48,646 bases of DNA from contig JAJAZC010000121.1 of the NCBI GenBank assembly GCA_026785885.1, forward strand, positions 1 through 48,646, written 5' to 3'. The stretch is from Rubrivivax sp. (lineage in GTDB: Bacteria; Pseudomonadota; Gammaproteobacteria; Burkholderiales; Burkholderiaceae_C). Both the position numbers and the translations under genes were made by a program. The notes below the pieces were generated by a model. The model worked only from the letters and a program-made list of their open reading frames with translations. It was not told where the DNA came from and made no database searches. Positions 15,760 to 25,428 of this stretch are shown piece by piece; the stretch's first letter is position 1, and each line of letters opens with the position of its first letter.

Positions 15760-18700
15760 TCAACCCCGCGCCAGCACCGCCTCCAGCGCCCGCCCCGTGT
15801 GCGAGCCCGCGGCCACCACGGCCTCGGGCGTGCCGGCGACCACCACGCGGCCGCCGGCGTTGCCGCCATCCGGCCCCAGGTCGATGACCCAGTCGGCTTC
15901 GGCGATGACGTCGAGATCGTGTTCGATGACCACCACGCTGTGGCCACCGTCGACCAGCCGGTGCAGCACCTGGATTAGCCGGCCGACATCGGCCATGTGC
16001 AGGCCCACGGTCGGCTCGTCCAGCACGTACAGCGTGCGCGGCGCGCGTTGGCCGCGGCGGGTGATGTCGTCGCGCACCTTGCTGAGTTCGGTGACGAGCT
16101 TGATGCGCTGGGCTTCACCGCCGCTCAGCGTCGGTGAGGGTTGGCCCAGCGTCAGGTAGCCCAGGCCGACGTCTTTGAGCAGCTGCAGCGGGTGCGCGAT
16201 GGCCGGCATGCTGGCGAAGAAGTCGACCGCCTCGTCGACTTCCATGCGCAGCACGTCGCCGATGCTTTTGCCGCGCCAGGTGACGGCCAGCGTCTCGGGG
16301 TTGAAGCGCGCGCCGTGGCAGATGTCGCAGGGCACCTTGACGTCAGGCAGAAAGCTCATCGCGATGGTCTTCATGCCCTGGCCTTCGCAGCCCGGGCAAC
16401 GCCCCTCCCCGGTGTTGAAGCTGAAGCGCGCCGCGGCATAACCACGGGCCCTGGCTTCCAGCGTTTCGGTAAACAGCTTGCGCATCGCGTCCCAGAAGCC
16501 GACGTAGGTCGCTGGGCAGCTGCGCGGGGTCTTGCCGATCGGCGTCTGGTCGACCTCCAGCACACGGTCGATGTCCTCGAAGCCCTGCAGGCCCGTGCAG
16601 CCGACCAGCGATGGCCGGCGGCCCGCGCTCAGCGCATCACGTCCGGCCTTGGTGGCCTTGTGCTGCACCAGTGCGGCCACGTTGGCCAGCAGCACATCGC
16701 GCGCCAGCGTGCTCTTGCCGGAGCCCGACACGCCCGTCACCGCCACCAGCCGGCCCAGCGGCAGCTGCAGGTCAACACCTTGCAGGTTATGCAGGTGCGC
16801 GCCCTGCAGCGTCAGCATCGGCTGGTTGGCGCCCAGCGCGCGGCGCGCCTGCTGCGGGTGGCGCATCGGGTGTGCAAGCAACCGGCCGGTCACGGACTCG
16901 GGCACAGCCGACAAATCCGCAGCGCTGCCTTGCGCCACCAGCGTGCCGCCGCGGCGCCCGGCGCCGGGGCCGATGTCGATCAGGTGCTCGGCGCGGCGGA
17001 TGGTGTCCTCGTCGTGCTCCACCACCACCAGCGTGTTGCCTGACGCGCTGAGCTTGGCCAAAGCGCCCAGCAAGATGCCGTTGTCGCGCGGGTGCAGGCC
17101 GATGGTCGGCTCGTCCAGCACGTAGCACACACCCTGCAGGTTGCTGCCCAGCTGCGCGGCCAGGCGAATGCGCTGCGCCTCGCCGCCGCTGAGCGTGGGC
17201 GCGGCGCGGTCCAGCGTCAAGTAACCCAGGCCGACATCGGACAGAAACTCCAGCCGGCTCGCGATCTCCGTAATCACATCGCGCGCAATGCCGCTTTGGC
17301 GCTCGCTCAAGCGGCCGTGCACAGACAGCGTTGCAATCCATGCCCGCGCTTCGTGCACCGACATGCGCGCCACGTCTTCGATCGGGTGCTGCTCGAAGGT
17401 GACCTTGCGCGACGTGGCGTTGAGCCGCGCGCCGCCGCAGTCGCTGCAAGGCGCGTCGACAACACCCTCGACCTCGGCTTCTTCGGACGGGAAGGTCATC
17501 TCACGGCCCTGCGTGTCGTCGGCTTTCACGCTGTCGTCGTAGGCCTTGCGCTGCTCACGCGTCAGCTTCAAGCCGGTGCCTACGCAGCCGGTGCACCAGC
17601 CGTGTTTGCTGTTGTAGCTGAACATGCGCGGGTCGAGCTCTGCGTAGCTGGTGCCGCACACCGGGCAGGCGCGCTTGGTGCTGAAGACCTTGATGTCGCC
17701 CACGCCGCTGCCAGTACCGCCAAAGTCCATCGCCACCGCCAGCCGGTCGATCGGGTGCAGCAGGTGCAGCACCCCGCGGCCGCCATCCAGCGCCTTGCTC
17801 AGCAGCGCGCGCAACTCGGGCTCGTTGGCTGCGCTGATGACGATGTCGCCCACCGGCAGCTCCAGCGTGTGCTCCTTGAAACGGTCGATGCGCGGAAAGG
17901 GCTGCGTCGGCAGGAATTCACCGTCTACCCGCAGGTGCGTGTGACCGCGCGCGTGGGCCCACTTGGCCAGATCGGTGTAGACGCCCTTGCGGTTAATGAC
18001 CAGCGGCGCCAGCAGGCCCACGTGCTCGCCGGCATGGTCGCGCAGTAGCTGCGCGGCGATGCTTTCCACACTCTGCGCGCGCACCGGTGCGCCGTCGTGC
18101 ACGCAATGCTGCAAGCCGAGCTTGACCCACAACAGCCGCAGGAAGTGCCAGACCTCGGTGGTGGTGGCCACCGTGCTTTTGCGGCCGCCGCGGCTCAGGC
18201 GCTGCTCGATGGCCACCGTGGGCGGAATGCCGTAGACCGCGTCGACCTCGGGCCGCCCTGCGGGCTGCACGATGCTGCGGGCGTAGGCGTTCAAGCTCTC
18301 CAGATAACGCCGCTGCCCTTCGTTGAACAGGATGTCAAAAGCCAGCGTGCTTTTGCCCGAGCCGCTGACGCCGGTGATGACGTTGAACTTGCCACGCGGG
18401 ATGTCGACGTTGAGGCTTTTGAGGTTGTGCTCGCGCGCGTTGACGATGCGGATGTTCTCGTCGGCCGCCGCGCGGCGCTCGCGCACGGCGCTCTGCAAAG
18501 AGCGTCCGTCCTCGCCGACCGATTGCACGGGCCGGCCTTCTTCGACCATCAAGGTGCCGGTGCCGAGCGCGGTTTCGTAGTCGCGCAGCGCCTGCCCGGT
18601 GTGCGATGTGGGGTGCGCCTTCACATCGTCCGGCGTGCCGTAGCAGACAACAGCGCCGCCGGCTTCACCGCCTTCGGGGCCCAGGTCGATGACCCAGTCG

Positions 18701-21486
18701 CTGGCGCGGATCACGTCCAGGTTGTGTTCGATCACCAGCAGTGAATGCCCAGCCGCCTGCAGCTTGCGCAAAGCGCGCATCAGCTTGGCGATGTCGTCGA
18801 AATGCAAGCCCGTGGTCGGCTCGTCGAACAAGAACAGCGTGCCGTGTTTGAAGGCTGCCTGGCGCGGCCCCGAGGCGGCGGCATCGGCCAAAAAACCCGC
18901 CAGCTTCAAGCGCTGTGCTTCGCCGCCCGACAGCGTCGGCACCGGTTGCCCCAGGCGCACGTAATCGAGCCCCACGTCGATGATCGGCTGCAGCCGTGCG
19001 ACCACCTCACGGTCGTTCTGGAACCAGTGCGCGGCCTCGGCCACGGTGAGGTCCAGCACGTCGGCAATGCTCAGCTGCATCGGCCCGCGCACGACCTTCA
19101 CGTCCAGGACCTGCGGGCGATAACGCCGGCCGTCGCAATCGGGGCAACGCAAGTAGACGTCGCTGAGGAACTGCATCTCGACGTGCTCGAAGCCGCTGCC
19201 GCCGCAGGTCGGGCAGCGGCCGTCGCCGGCGTTGAAGCTGAAGGTGCCGGCGCTGTAGCTGCGCTCGCGCGCCAGCGGCGCTTCGGCAAAGATCTTGCGC
19301 AACTCATCGAAAGCGCCGACGTAACTCGCCGGGTTGCTGCGCGCAGTTTTGCCGATCGGGCTTTGGTCGACGAAGACCGCGTCGCTGAGCATCTCGGCGC
19401 CCAGCAGGCGGTCGAAGGCGCCGGGCGTCTCCGTGGCCTTGCCGAAGTGGCGGGCCAGCGCCGGGTACAACACATCCTGGATCAGCGTGCTCTTGCCCGA
19501 GCCGCTGACGCCGGTGATGCAGACCAGCCGCTGCAGCGGCAGCTCGACCGTCACGTTCTGCAGGTTGTGGTCACGCGCGCCTTCCAGGATCAGCTTGGGC
19601 GTGTTGGCCTCCACCGCTTTGCGAAAGCCCAGGCCAACCTGTTTGCGCGCACCCAGGTAAGCGCCAGTCAGCGTGTCGGCACTGCGCGCCTCGAACGGTG
19701 TTCCGTCGAAGACGATCTGGCCACCGCGCTCGCCCGGGCCCGGGCCCATGTCGATCAGCCGGTCTGCCGCCAGCATCACGGCCGGGTCGTGCTCCACCAC
19801 CACCAGCGTGTTGCCGGCGTCGCGCAGCCGGTGCATGGCCTGCACGATGCGGTTCATGTCGCGCGGGTGCAGGCCGATGCTGGGCTCGTCCAGCACGAAC
19901 ATGGTGTTGACGAGGCTGGTGCCCAAAGCGGTCGTCAGGTTGATGCGCTGCACTTCGCCGCCGCTCAGCGTGCGGCTTTGGCGGTCCAGCGTCAGGTACT
20001 GCAGGCCAACATCGCACAGGTACTTCAGCCGCGTGCGCACCTCGTCCAGCAGCAGTTTCAGCGCGTCGTCCAGCATCGTCGACGGCAAGCTCAAGCCGTC
20101 GAAGAAGCGGCGCAGGCGCTCGATGCTGAGCTGCATCAGGTCATGCAGGCTCAGGCCGTCCAGCGCTTCGAGCTGATCGCGCGACCAGGCCGCGCCTACC
20201 GGCAGACAACGTTTCTCGGGCGGCAGCACCGCATCGGCATCGGCCTTGCTGCCCAAACGCCACAACAAAGATTCCAGCTTCAGCCGCGCACCGCCGCAGC
20301 TGCCGCAGGGCGTGTAGCTGCGGTATTTGGACAAGAGCACTCGGATATGCATCTTGTAGGCCTTGCTTTCCAGATAACTAAAAAAACGGCGCACGCCGTA
20401 CCACTGCTTGGCCCACTGCCCCTTCCAGTTGGGCGTGCCTTCGATGACCCAGTCGTGCTGTGCCGGCGTCAGCTGCGCCCAGGGTGTGTCGCGTGGGATG
20501 CCGGCCTCGCCTGCGTACTTCAGCAGGTCGCTCTGGCTATCGGCCCAGGCGGGTGTCTGCATCGGCTTGATGGCGCCGTTGCGGAGTGTCTTGCGCGCGT
20601 CGGGGATCACCAGGCCCATGTCGACGCCGACGACACGGCCGAAACCGCGGCAGGTGTCGCAAGCGCCATAAGCGCTGTTGAAGCTGAACATCGCCGGCTG
20701 CGGATCGGCATAGCGCAGGTTGCTCTCGGGGCAGTGCAGGCCGGTGCTGTAGCGCCAGATGGCTGCTTCCTGTTCGTTGCCGTTCGCGTCGGACACCACA
20801 TGCACGGTGAGCCGGCCGGCGCCGCGCTTGAGCGACAGCTCGATGGCTTCCAGCACACGCACCTTCTCAGCGCCGCCCAAGCGCACACGGTCGGCCACCA
20901 CGTCGAGGATCTTCTTGCCGTCCTCCACGCGCTCGGCCTGCACGCGCGTAAAGCCCGCGGCCGACAGCCATTGCTCCTGCTGATCGGCCGTAGTGCCGGC
21001 GGGCAGCTCGGCCGGAAAGGTGAACACCAGACGCGGGTCACCGGACGCGGCGGCGCGTTGCAGCAAGTCGGCGTAGATGGTTTCCGGCGTGTCGTGCCGC
21101 ACCGGCAGCGCGGTGTCCTTGTCGACCAGCTGCGCGGCGCGCGCAAACAACAGCTTCAGGTGGTCGTTCAGCTCGGTCATCGTGCCGACCGTGGAGCGGC
21201 TGGTTCGCACCGGGTTGGTCTGGTCGATGGCTATCGCCGGCGGCACACCGTCGACACGATCGACCGCCGGCCGGTCCATGCGATCCAGAAACTGCCGCGC
21301 GTAGGCGCTAAAAGTTTCGACGTAGCGGCGCTGGCCTTCGGCGTACAGCGTGTCGAACACCAGGCTGGATTTGCCCGAGCCGCTGGGCCCGGTGACCACC
21401 GTCATCTCACCCGTGTGAATGTCGAGATCGAGGTTCTTGAGGTTGTGCTGGCGTGCGCCGCGAATTCGAATGACACCGGTCGACAT
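15760..21486 (-). CDS. uvrA: Double-length excinuclease ABC subunit A (tandem UvrA)
   Basis: UvrA finds DNA lesions and loads UvrB in nucleotide excision repair. Typical UvrA has ~940 residues and two ATPase sites. This protein has about 1908 residues and two complete UvrA modules. Walker A motifs lie near residues 33 (GPSGSGKSS), 655, 1037 and 1582 (each GVSGSGKST). Four signature motifs are intact: [33 protein letters not shown] and [11 protein letters not shown]. Both modules keep Cys-pair zinc motifs ([18 protein letters not shown] and [18 protein letters not shown]). I start at ATG 21486 ([16 protein letters not shown]); the track's extra 55 residues look non-coding. Similar long UvrA proteins are known in Burkholderiales. 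It may be an accessory paralog rather than the only UvrA. Confidence 0.95.
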   Translation of the reverse strand: MSTGVIRIRGARQHNLKNLDLDIHTGEMTVVTGPSGSGKSSLVFDTLYAEGQRRYVETFSAYARQFLDRMDRPAVDRVDGVPPAIAIDQTNPVRTSRSTVGTMTELNDHLKLLFARAAQLVDKDTALPVRHDTPETIYADLLQRAAASGDPRLVFTFPAELPAGTTADQQEQWLSAAGFTRVQAERVEDGKKILDVVADRVRLGGAEKVRVLEAIELSLKRGAGRLTVHVVSDANGNEQEAAIWRYSTGLHCPESNLRYADPQPAMFSFNSAYGACDTCRGFGRVVGVDMGLVIPDARKTLRNGAIKPMQTPAWADSQSDLLKYAGEAGIPRDTPWAQLTPAQHDWVIEGTPNWKGQWAKQWYGVRRFFSYLESKAYKMHIRVLLSKYRSYTPCGSCGGARLKLESLLWRLGSKADADAVLPPEKRCLPVGAAWSRDQLEALDGLSLHDLMQLSIERLRRFFDGLSLPSTMLDDALKLLLDEVRTRLKYLCDVGLQYLTLDRQSRTLSGGEVQRINLTTALGTSLVNTMFVLDEPSIGLHPRDMNRIVQAMHRLRDAGNTLVVVEHDPAVMLAADRLIDMGPGPGERGGQIVFDGTPFEARSADTLTGAYLGARKQVGLGFRKAVEANTPKLILEGARDHNLQNVTVELPLQRLVCITGVSGSGKSTLIQDVLYPALARHFGKATETPGAFDRLLGAEMLSDAVFVDQSPIGKTARSNPASYVGAFDELRKIFAEAPLARERSYSAGTFSFNAGDGRCPTCGGSGFEHVEMQFLSDVYLRCPDCDGRRYRPQVLDVKVVRGPMQLSIADVLDLTVAEAAHWFQNDREVVARLQPIIDVGLDYVRLGQPVPTLSGGEAQRLKLAGFLADAAASGPRQAAFKHGTLFLFDEPTTGLHFDDIAKLMRALRKLQAAGHSLLVIEHNLDVIRASDWVIDLGPEGGEAGGAVVCYGTPDDVKAHPTSHTGQALRDYETALGTGTLMVEEGRPVQSVGEDGRSLQSAVRERRAAADENIRIVNAREHNLKSLNVDIPRGKFNVITGVSGSGKSTLAFDILFNEGQRRYLESLNAYARSIVQPAGRPEVDAVYGIPPTVAIEQRLSRGGRKSTVATTTEVWHFLRLLWVKLGLQHCVHDGAPVRAQSVESIAAQLLRDHAGEHVGLLAPLVINRKGVYTDLAKWAHARGHTHLRVDGEFLPTQPFPRIDRFKEHTLELPVGDIVISAANEPELRALLSKALDGGRGVLHLLHPIDRLAVAMDFGGTGSGVGDIKVFSTKRACPVCGTSYAELDPRMFSYNSKHGWCTGCVGTGLKLTREQRKAYDDSVKADDTQGREMTFPSEEAEVEGVVDAPCSDCGGARLNATSRKVTFEQHPIEDVARMSVHEARAWIATLSVHGRLSERQSGIARDVITEIASRLEFLSDVGLGYLTLDRAAPTLSGGEAQRIRLAAQLGSNLQGVCYVLDEPTIGLHPRDNGILLGALAKLSASGNTLVVVEHDEDTIRRAEHLIDIGPGAGRRGGTLVAQGSAADLSAVPESVTGRLLAHPMRHPQQARRALGANQPMLTLQGAHLHNLQGVDLQLPLGRLVAVTGVSGSGKSTLARDVLLANVAALVQHKATKAGRDALSAGRRPSLVGCTGLQGFEDIDRVLEVDQTPIGKTPRSCPATYVGFWDAMRKLFTETLEARARGYAAARFSFNTGEGRCPGCEGQGMKTIAMSFLPDVKVPCDICHGARFNPETLAVTWRGKSIGDVLRMEVDEAVDFFASMPAIAHPLQLLKDVGLGYLTLGQPSPTLSGGEAQRIKLVTELSKVRDDITRRGQRAPRTLYVLDEPTVGLHMADVGRLIQVLHRLVDGGHSVVVIEHDLDVIAEADWVIDLGPDGGNAGGRVVVAGTPEAVVAAGSHTGRALEAVLARG

Positions 21487-21703
21487 GAAGGCCTTCGGAA
21501 GCTGAGGGCGGGGGATTCTAGGGGTGGGGTTCTGGCATTTGCGGTGGATGGAGACCCGAGCCGGCGTGCCGAACGCGGGGTGTGCGGCGAGCGAACTCTT
21601 GCGTCCGTCGACGTCGGGCGCCTTGGCGACTGCGCACGGGCTCGGCATCAAACAGCGACATCAGCTGATGCAGGAATGCGTGCTGAACCAAGGAGCCGCA
21701 GCC

Positions 21704-21904
21704 ATGCGAACGACTATCAATCTCGACGATGACCTGCTCGCTGAGGCGGCCCGCCTGGCCGGCCTGCCCGACCGGCCGGCGTTGGTGCACGAGGCGCTGA
21801 AAGCCTTGATCGAGCGCGAGAGTGCCAGGCGGCTGGCCCGGCTGGGCGGCTCCCAGCCCGCCCTGAAGACGGTGCCCAGGCGGCGCGCTGCGCGCCGACC
21901 GTGA
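21704..21904 (+). CDS. vapB: VapB-type antitoxin (ribbon-helix-helix)
   Basis: A 66-residue antitoxin starting MRTTINLDDDLLAEAARLAG. This is the ribbon-helix-helix N-terminus typical of the VapB/DUF2191 group, followed by a helix (LVHEALKALIERESARRLARLGGS) and a basic tail. It dimerises, represses its own operon and binds the VapC toxin. The track's 126-residue version starts far upstream and adds no recognisable domain. AAGGAG-like sequence precedes the ATG. The last four bases overlap the vapC start (GTGA). It is divergent from uvrA. Confidence 0.9.
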   Translation: MRTTINLDDDLLAEAARLAGLPDRPALVHEALKALIERESARRLARLGGSQPALKTVPRRRAARRP

Positions 21905-22278
21905 TCCTGGTCGGCACATCGGTGTGGGTCGATCACCTGCGCCGCCGCGACAACCGTCTGGCTGCAGCACTCGACAGTGCGTTGGTGCTGATGCACCCCT
22001 TCGTGATCGGCGAGCTGGCCTGCGGCAGCCTGGCTTACCGTGGCGCGGTACTGGCTTTGTTGCAGGCCTTGCCTGCAGCAGCAGTCGCGCAGGATGCAGA
22101 AGCGCTGGGCTTCATCGAGCGCCATGGCCTGCACGGCGCCGGCATTGGCTATGTCGATGTCCATTTGCTGACAGCAACGGCCTTGAGCGCTGGCACCAGG
22201 CTATGGACGCGCAACCGTCGGCTGTCGTGGGCCGCACAGCAACTGGGCCTTGCCCACGCCGACCCGGGTACGCACTGA
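21901..22278 (+). CDS. VapC-like PIN protein with two catalytic acids replaced
   Basis: A 125-residue PIN-domain protein with a GTG start overlapping vapB. The family's N-terminal motif is normally MILVDTSVWVDHL; here residue 5 is Gly (codon GGC instead of GAC). Glu38 (VIGELACGS) and Asp86 (GIGYVDVHLL) remain. The late acidic position, normally LWTRDKRL, is Asn105 (LWTRNRRL, codon AAC instead of GAC). Loss of two metal-binding acids should abolish RNase activity. The frame is otherwise intact and full length. It could be a recently inactivated toxin or retained only as a co-repressor with VapB. Confidence 0.85.
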   Translation: MILVGTSVWVDHLRRRDNRLAAALDSALVLMHPFVIGELACGSLAYRGAVLALLQALPAAAVAQDAEALGFIERHGLHGAGIGYVDVHLLTATALSAGTRLWTRNRRLSWAAQQLGLAHADPGTH

Positions 22279-22333
22279 CGGCCGAGTGGCTAAGGGTGGG
22301 CCGGCACAAAATCCCAGCCAACGCGCCGCAAGC

Positions 22334-23347
22334 TCAGCGCGGATGCCCGTGCCCGTGCCCGTGCCCACCCTCGCCCAAAAACTCCACCGTGGCCCACGTT
22401 TGCCGTGAGTTCAGGATGCCGAGGTGTGTGGTGCGCAGGATGGGGTCGTAGGCGCCCTGCCCGGTCAACGCAATTTCGCGCGCGCCCTTCAGGCTGGCGC
22501 TGCGGCTGAAGTCAGTCGGTTTGCCGAAGCTGTCGATCGCCGGCACCGGTGCGATGAAGCCGTCCTGCAGCGGGAAGTACACGAAGCTGGTGTCGGCGTT
22601 GCGGATCACGAGCGCCCGCGTGCGGCCTTCGGTTTCGCGGCTGCCGCCGGGGCCGTTGAGCAACTTCAGAAACGATGTGTCGGGCGAGCCGAGTTCGCGG
22701 CAGACCTCGGACGATGGCGTGAAGCCGCCGGCCGCTGGCGCCTGAAAGTAGTTGGCCGGGTCCGGGCTGCAATTGATGATGCCGTGGTGAGGCCCGTCGA
22801 TGGCGACGAAACGGCGCACGGCTTTGTGCGCGTCGTCCTGGCGCATCCACTCACGGGCCAGCGTCACGCCCAGGCCGTGGCCGACGATGTCGACCTGGCG
22901 GGCGCCGGTGTAGGCCAGCACGGCTTGCACGAAGCGCCGCAGGTCCGGCACGTTGGCCTGGTTGGTGTGCGCAATGCGGCTGCGGTTGTTTTGATCGGCG
23001 GCCAGGTTGCACTGGTCACCCTGATAGCCCAGCGCCCACAGCTCGCTCGTGCTCCAGCCGTTGTCGGCCAGGTGCTGCGCCAGCGCCTGCACACGGCCGA
23101 AGCGGCTGCACGCCGTGGCAAACGGCGTGTCGTTGTTGCCGTGCAAGAAGATCACCGGCGTGCGCGTGACGGTGCCGGCCGCGCCGAAGCTGATCACCGG
23201 CTTGGCCAGAGACGCGTCTTCGATCACAGGAAAGTCGGGCGGGAAGCTGGTGCCTACCGTGCCGGCGGCTTGCGCAGCAGCGGCCAGCAGCAGCGCGGCG
23301 CTGGCGACGAAGCTGCGCATGCGGTGGGTGGATGTGACGGCGTTCAT
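22334..23347 (-). CDS. Secreted lipase/PHA-depolymerase-like hydrolase with Gly in place of nucleophile Ser
   Basis: A 337-residue exported alpha/beta hydrolase. The signal peptide lies within MRSFVASAALLLAAAAQA. VIFLHGNNDTP forms the oxyanion region. The expected GxSxG elbow reads VDIVGHGLGVTLAREW, with Gly (GGC) where Ser is expected (AGC is one base away). The rest (FVAIDGPHHGIINC, a late TTHLGIL histidine) resembles secreted triacylglycerol lipases or PhaZ7-like polyhydroxyalkanoate depolymerases. The C-terminus is a His-Gly tail (GHGHGHGHPR). I start at ATG 23347; ATG 23320 is also possible. Without the serine the enzyme is probably inactive, unless this subgroup uses another nucleophile. 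Confidence 0.7.
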   Translation of the reverse strand: MNAVTSTHRMRSFVASAALLLAAAAQAAGTVGTSFPPDFPVIEDASLAKPVISFGAAGTVTRTPVIFLHGNNDTPFATACSRFGRVQALAQHLADNGWSTSELWALGYQGDQCNLAADQNNRSRIAHTNQANVPDLRRFVQAVLAYTGARQVDIVGHGLGVTLAREWMRQDDAHKAVRRFVAIDGPHHGIINCSPDPANYFQAPAAGGFTPSSEVCRELGSPDTSFLKLLNGPGGSRETEGRTRALVIRNADTSFVYFPLQDGFIAPVPAIDSFGKPTDFSRSASLKGAREIALTGQGAYDPILRTTHLGILNSRQTWATVEFLGEGGHGHGHGHPR

Positions 23348-23388
23348 GTCGGTCTTCTGGTGTTGTGGTGGTGTGTGTTGTGGTCGAT

Positions 23389-24252
23389 TCAAGCCGAAAG
23401 AAAGCGCTCGACCAACGCAAACTGCTCTGGCGTATTGAGTGCCGGCGCGTGGCCGCAGCCGGCCATCGTCACCACCACCGCGCGCGGGCCGCGGTTGCGC
23501 ATGGCCTCGGCGGTATCAGGCAGCAGCAGGTCACTGCTCTGGCCGCGCAGCACCAGCACCGGCAGCGTCAACGAATCCCAGGCCAGCCACTGCTCTTAGT
23601 CCTGCGGGTGGTGCACGAACTGCTGGACGATGGCCGGGTCGTAGTGCGGCGTCACGCGGCCATCGGGCAGGCGGCGGCACGAGGTCTCGGTCAGCAGCCG
23701 CCACTGCGCATCGCTGAGCCAGCCGTACGGTTGGTAGATGAGGCGGAAGTACCGCTCAAGCTCGCTCACGGTGGCAAAAGCCGCCGGCTGGTTGGCATAA
23801 GACAGGATGCGGTCAGCGGCCGGCTCGGGCAGCGTCGGCCCGATGTCGTTGATGACCGGCCGCGTGATGCGCCCGCGCAGCAGGTTGGCTGCAGCGCGCA
23901 TGCCGATGGCGCCGCCCATGCTGGTGCCCAACCAGGCCAGCCGCTGCAGGCCCAGTTGATCCACCAGTGCCAGCGCCAGCCGCTCGTAGAAAGCCAGCTG
24001 GTATTCGGCCGCCGGGGCGGCGCTCCACTGGCTCAAGCCACGGCCCAGCGTGTCGGGGCAGATGACGTGAAAGCGCGGCGCCAGGTGCGCGGCCATCGCG
24101 TCCATGTCGCGCCCGGTGCGCGCCAGGCCGTGCCAGGCGATCAATGCCGGCGCTTGTGCGTCGCCCCACTCGGTGACGTGCAGCTCGCGGCCTTCGCAGC
24201 GCAGGTAAATGCTGCGCTGCGCTGCGCTGGGCTGCGCGGGGCGGCGCTGCAC
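23389..24252 (-). pseudogene. Alpha/beta hydrolase gene interrupted by an ochre codon
   Basis: The N-terminal four-fifths reads as an alpha/beta hydrolase: LIAWHGLARTGRDMD, CPDTLGRGLSQWS and the nucleophile elbow LGTSMGGAIGM. After IVQQFVHHPQD the frame meets TAA (complement of 23596-23598). The same frame then continues EQWLAWDSLTLPVLVLRG...SSDLLLPDTA to a C-terminal MAGCGHAPALNTPEQF that carries the catalytic histidine. Tyr to stop by one base is the simplest explanation. The start is unclear; GTG at 24252 is my best guess. The gene overlaps the end of livM by ~110 bases across a GC-rich short-repeat stretch and is the last gene of the liv operon. Confidence 0.75.
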
Positions 24253-25337
24253 GCACTCATCGCCGCACCGCCGCACCGCCGCACCGCCGCGCGCAGCCTG
24301 CCGACGATGCCACTCGGGAAGTGATGGACCGACAGCACAAACAGCAGGCCCAGCCACAACAGCCAGCGGTCGGGTGTCAGCGCTGCGCCCAAAAGCGGCA
24401 CACCTTCGAAGGCAGCGCTGGCCAGGCGCAGCAGATCCTGCAGATAGTTTTGCGCCAGCACAAACAGCGCCGCGCCGACCACCGCGCCGTACATCGTGCC
24501 CATGCCGCCGATGACGACGATGAGCAGGATGTCCAGCATGATCTCGAAGGACAGCGTGGTGTCCGGCCCCACGTAGCGCAGCCACAGCGCCAGCAGCGCA
24601 CCGGCCAGCGTGGCGAACAGCGCCGAGATCACGTTGCTGGCCGTGGGGTAAACGACGGTGCGAAAGCCCAGCGCCTCAGCCCGAACGTCGTTTTCGCGGA
24701 TGGCCTGCAGCACGCGGCCGAACGGTGAGTTGACGATGCGCAGCAGCGCCAGAAACAGCAGCGCCACGGCCACGAACAGGCCGTAGTAAGCGAGGATGCG
24801 GCCATCGATCACCAGGCCCAGCACCGGGGTACTGGACAGCTCGAAGGCCGGGCTCAGCCACTCTGGCGTCCTGAAGCTGAGACCGTCTTCACCGCCGGTG
24901 AAGTTCGACAGCTGCGAGGTCAGCGTCTGAAAGGCGCTGGCCACCGCCAGCGTGATCATCGCGAAGAAGATGGCCTTCACGCGCAGCGAGAACAGCCCCA
25001 CCAGCAGCGACAACAGCAAAGAAGTGACCAGCGCCGCTGCCGTGCCCAGCAGCACCTCGCTCCAGCCCGGCCCCAGCCGCGTGCCGGCAATGGCCACGCC
25101 GTAAGCGCCGATGCCAAAGAACATCGTGTGCGCAAAGCTGACGATGCCGGTGTAGCCCGGCAAAAGATCGAAGCTGGCCACCAGCAGGATGAACATTAGC
25201 GCCTTGGCAGCCACCGACAGCGCCTTGACACCGGGAAAGGCAAACGGCGCGACCAGCAGCGCAACGACGACGATGACCAGCGCCAGCGCCAGCCGGCGGC
25301 TGCGCGGCAGGTCGTGCGACAGCAGGCGGCTCGACAT
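24141..25337 (-). CDS. livM: Branched-chain amino acid ABC permease LivM
   Basis: A 398-residue LivM-family inner-membrane permease with about ten hydrophobic segments. It has the conserved GYTGIVSFAHTMFFGIGAYGVA near the N-terminus and REND..AEALGF plus VIGGMGTMYGAVVGAALF in the second half. With LivH it forms the transmembrane channel of the high-affinity ABC importer. The last ~45 residues (after GIVGRLRA) are Ala/Arg/Ser-rich, unlike LivM, and run antiparallel in phase over the adjacent hydrolase start. The original stop was probably lost near the GC repeat at 24.2-24.3 kb. Confidence 0.9.
   Translation of the reverse strand: MSSRLLSHDLPRSRRLALALVIVVVALLVAPFAFPGVKALSVAAKALMFILLVASFDLLPGYTGIVSFAHTMFFGIGAYGVAIAGTRLGPGWSEVLLGTAAALVTSLLLSLLVGLFSLRVKAIFFAMITLAVASAFQTLTSQLSNFTGGEDGLSFRTPEWLSPAFELSSTPVLGLVIDGRILAYYGLFVAVALLFLALLRIVNSPFGRVLQAIRENDVRAEALGFRTVVYPTASNVISALFATLAGALLALWLRYVGPDTTLSFEIMLDILLIVVIGGMGTMYGAVVGAALFVLAQNYLQDLLRLASAAFEGVPLLGAALTPDRWLLWLGLLFVLSVHHFPSGIVGRLRAAVRRCGGAAMSACSAAPRSPAQRSAAFTCAAKAASCTSPSGATHKRRH
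24258..24292. repeat. Short 8-bp GC-rich repeat at the livM/hydrolase overlap
   Basis: About 3.5 copies of an 8-mer (CGCCGCAC) lie here, with a further CTGCG-rich run just to the left. They sit where livM should end and the hydrolase should begin. Because the unit is not a multiple of three, slippage here could have removed the livM stop. Confidence 0.7.
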
Positions 25338-25388
25338 GATTTTGAGCCGAGGCCTAGCGCGGAACCGGCTTTGCCGGGCCGCTGCAAA

Positions 25389-25428
25389 CGCCCCCTCGGG
25401 GGCAGCGAGCGCAGCGAGCGTGGGGGCT
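25389..25428. repeat. REP-like palindromic element in the livH-livM gap
   Basis: Inverted C5/G5 arms (CCCCCTCGGGGG) adjoin GCAGCGAGCGCAGCGAGCG and a final TGGGGGC, forming a nested GC-rich hairpin. Sequences of this form are frequent extragenic palindromes in Burkholderiales genomes, from general knowledge. It may stabilise or attenuate the liv transcript. Confidence 0.6.

Noticed and set aside
18745-21732. 995-residue plus-strand ORF opposite uvrA
   Set aside because: It is antisense to a conserved gene with intact motifs; low-complexity Gln/His/Arg/Ala composition and no domain. It is a GC-rich shadow frame.
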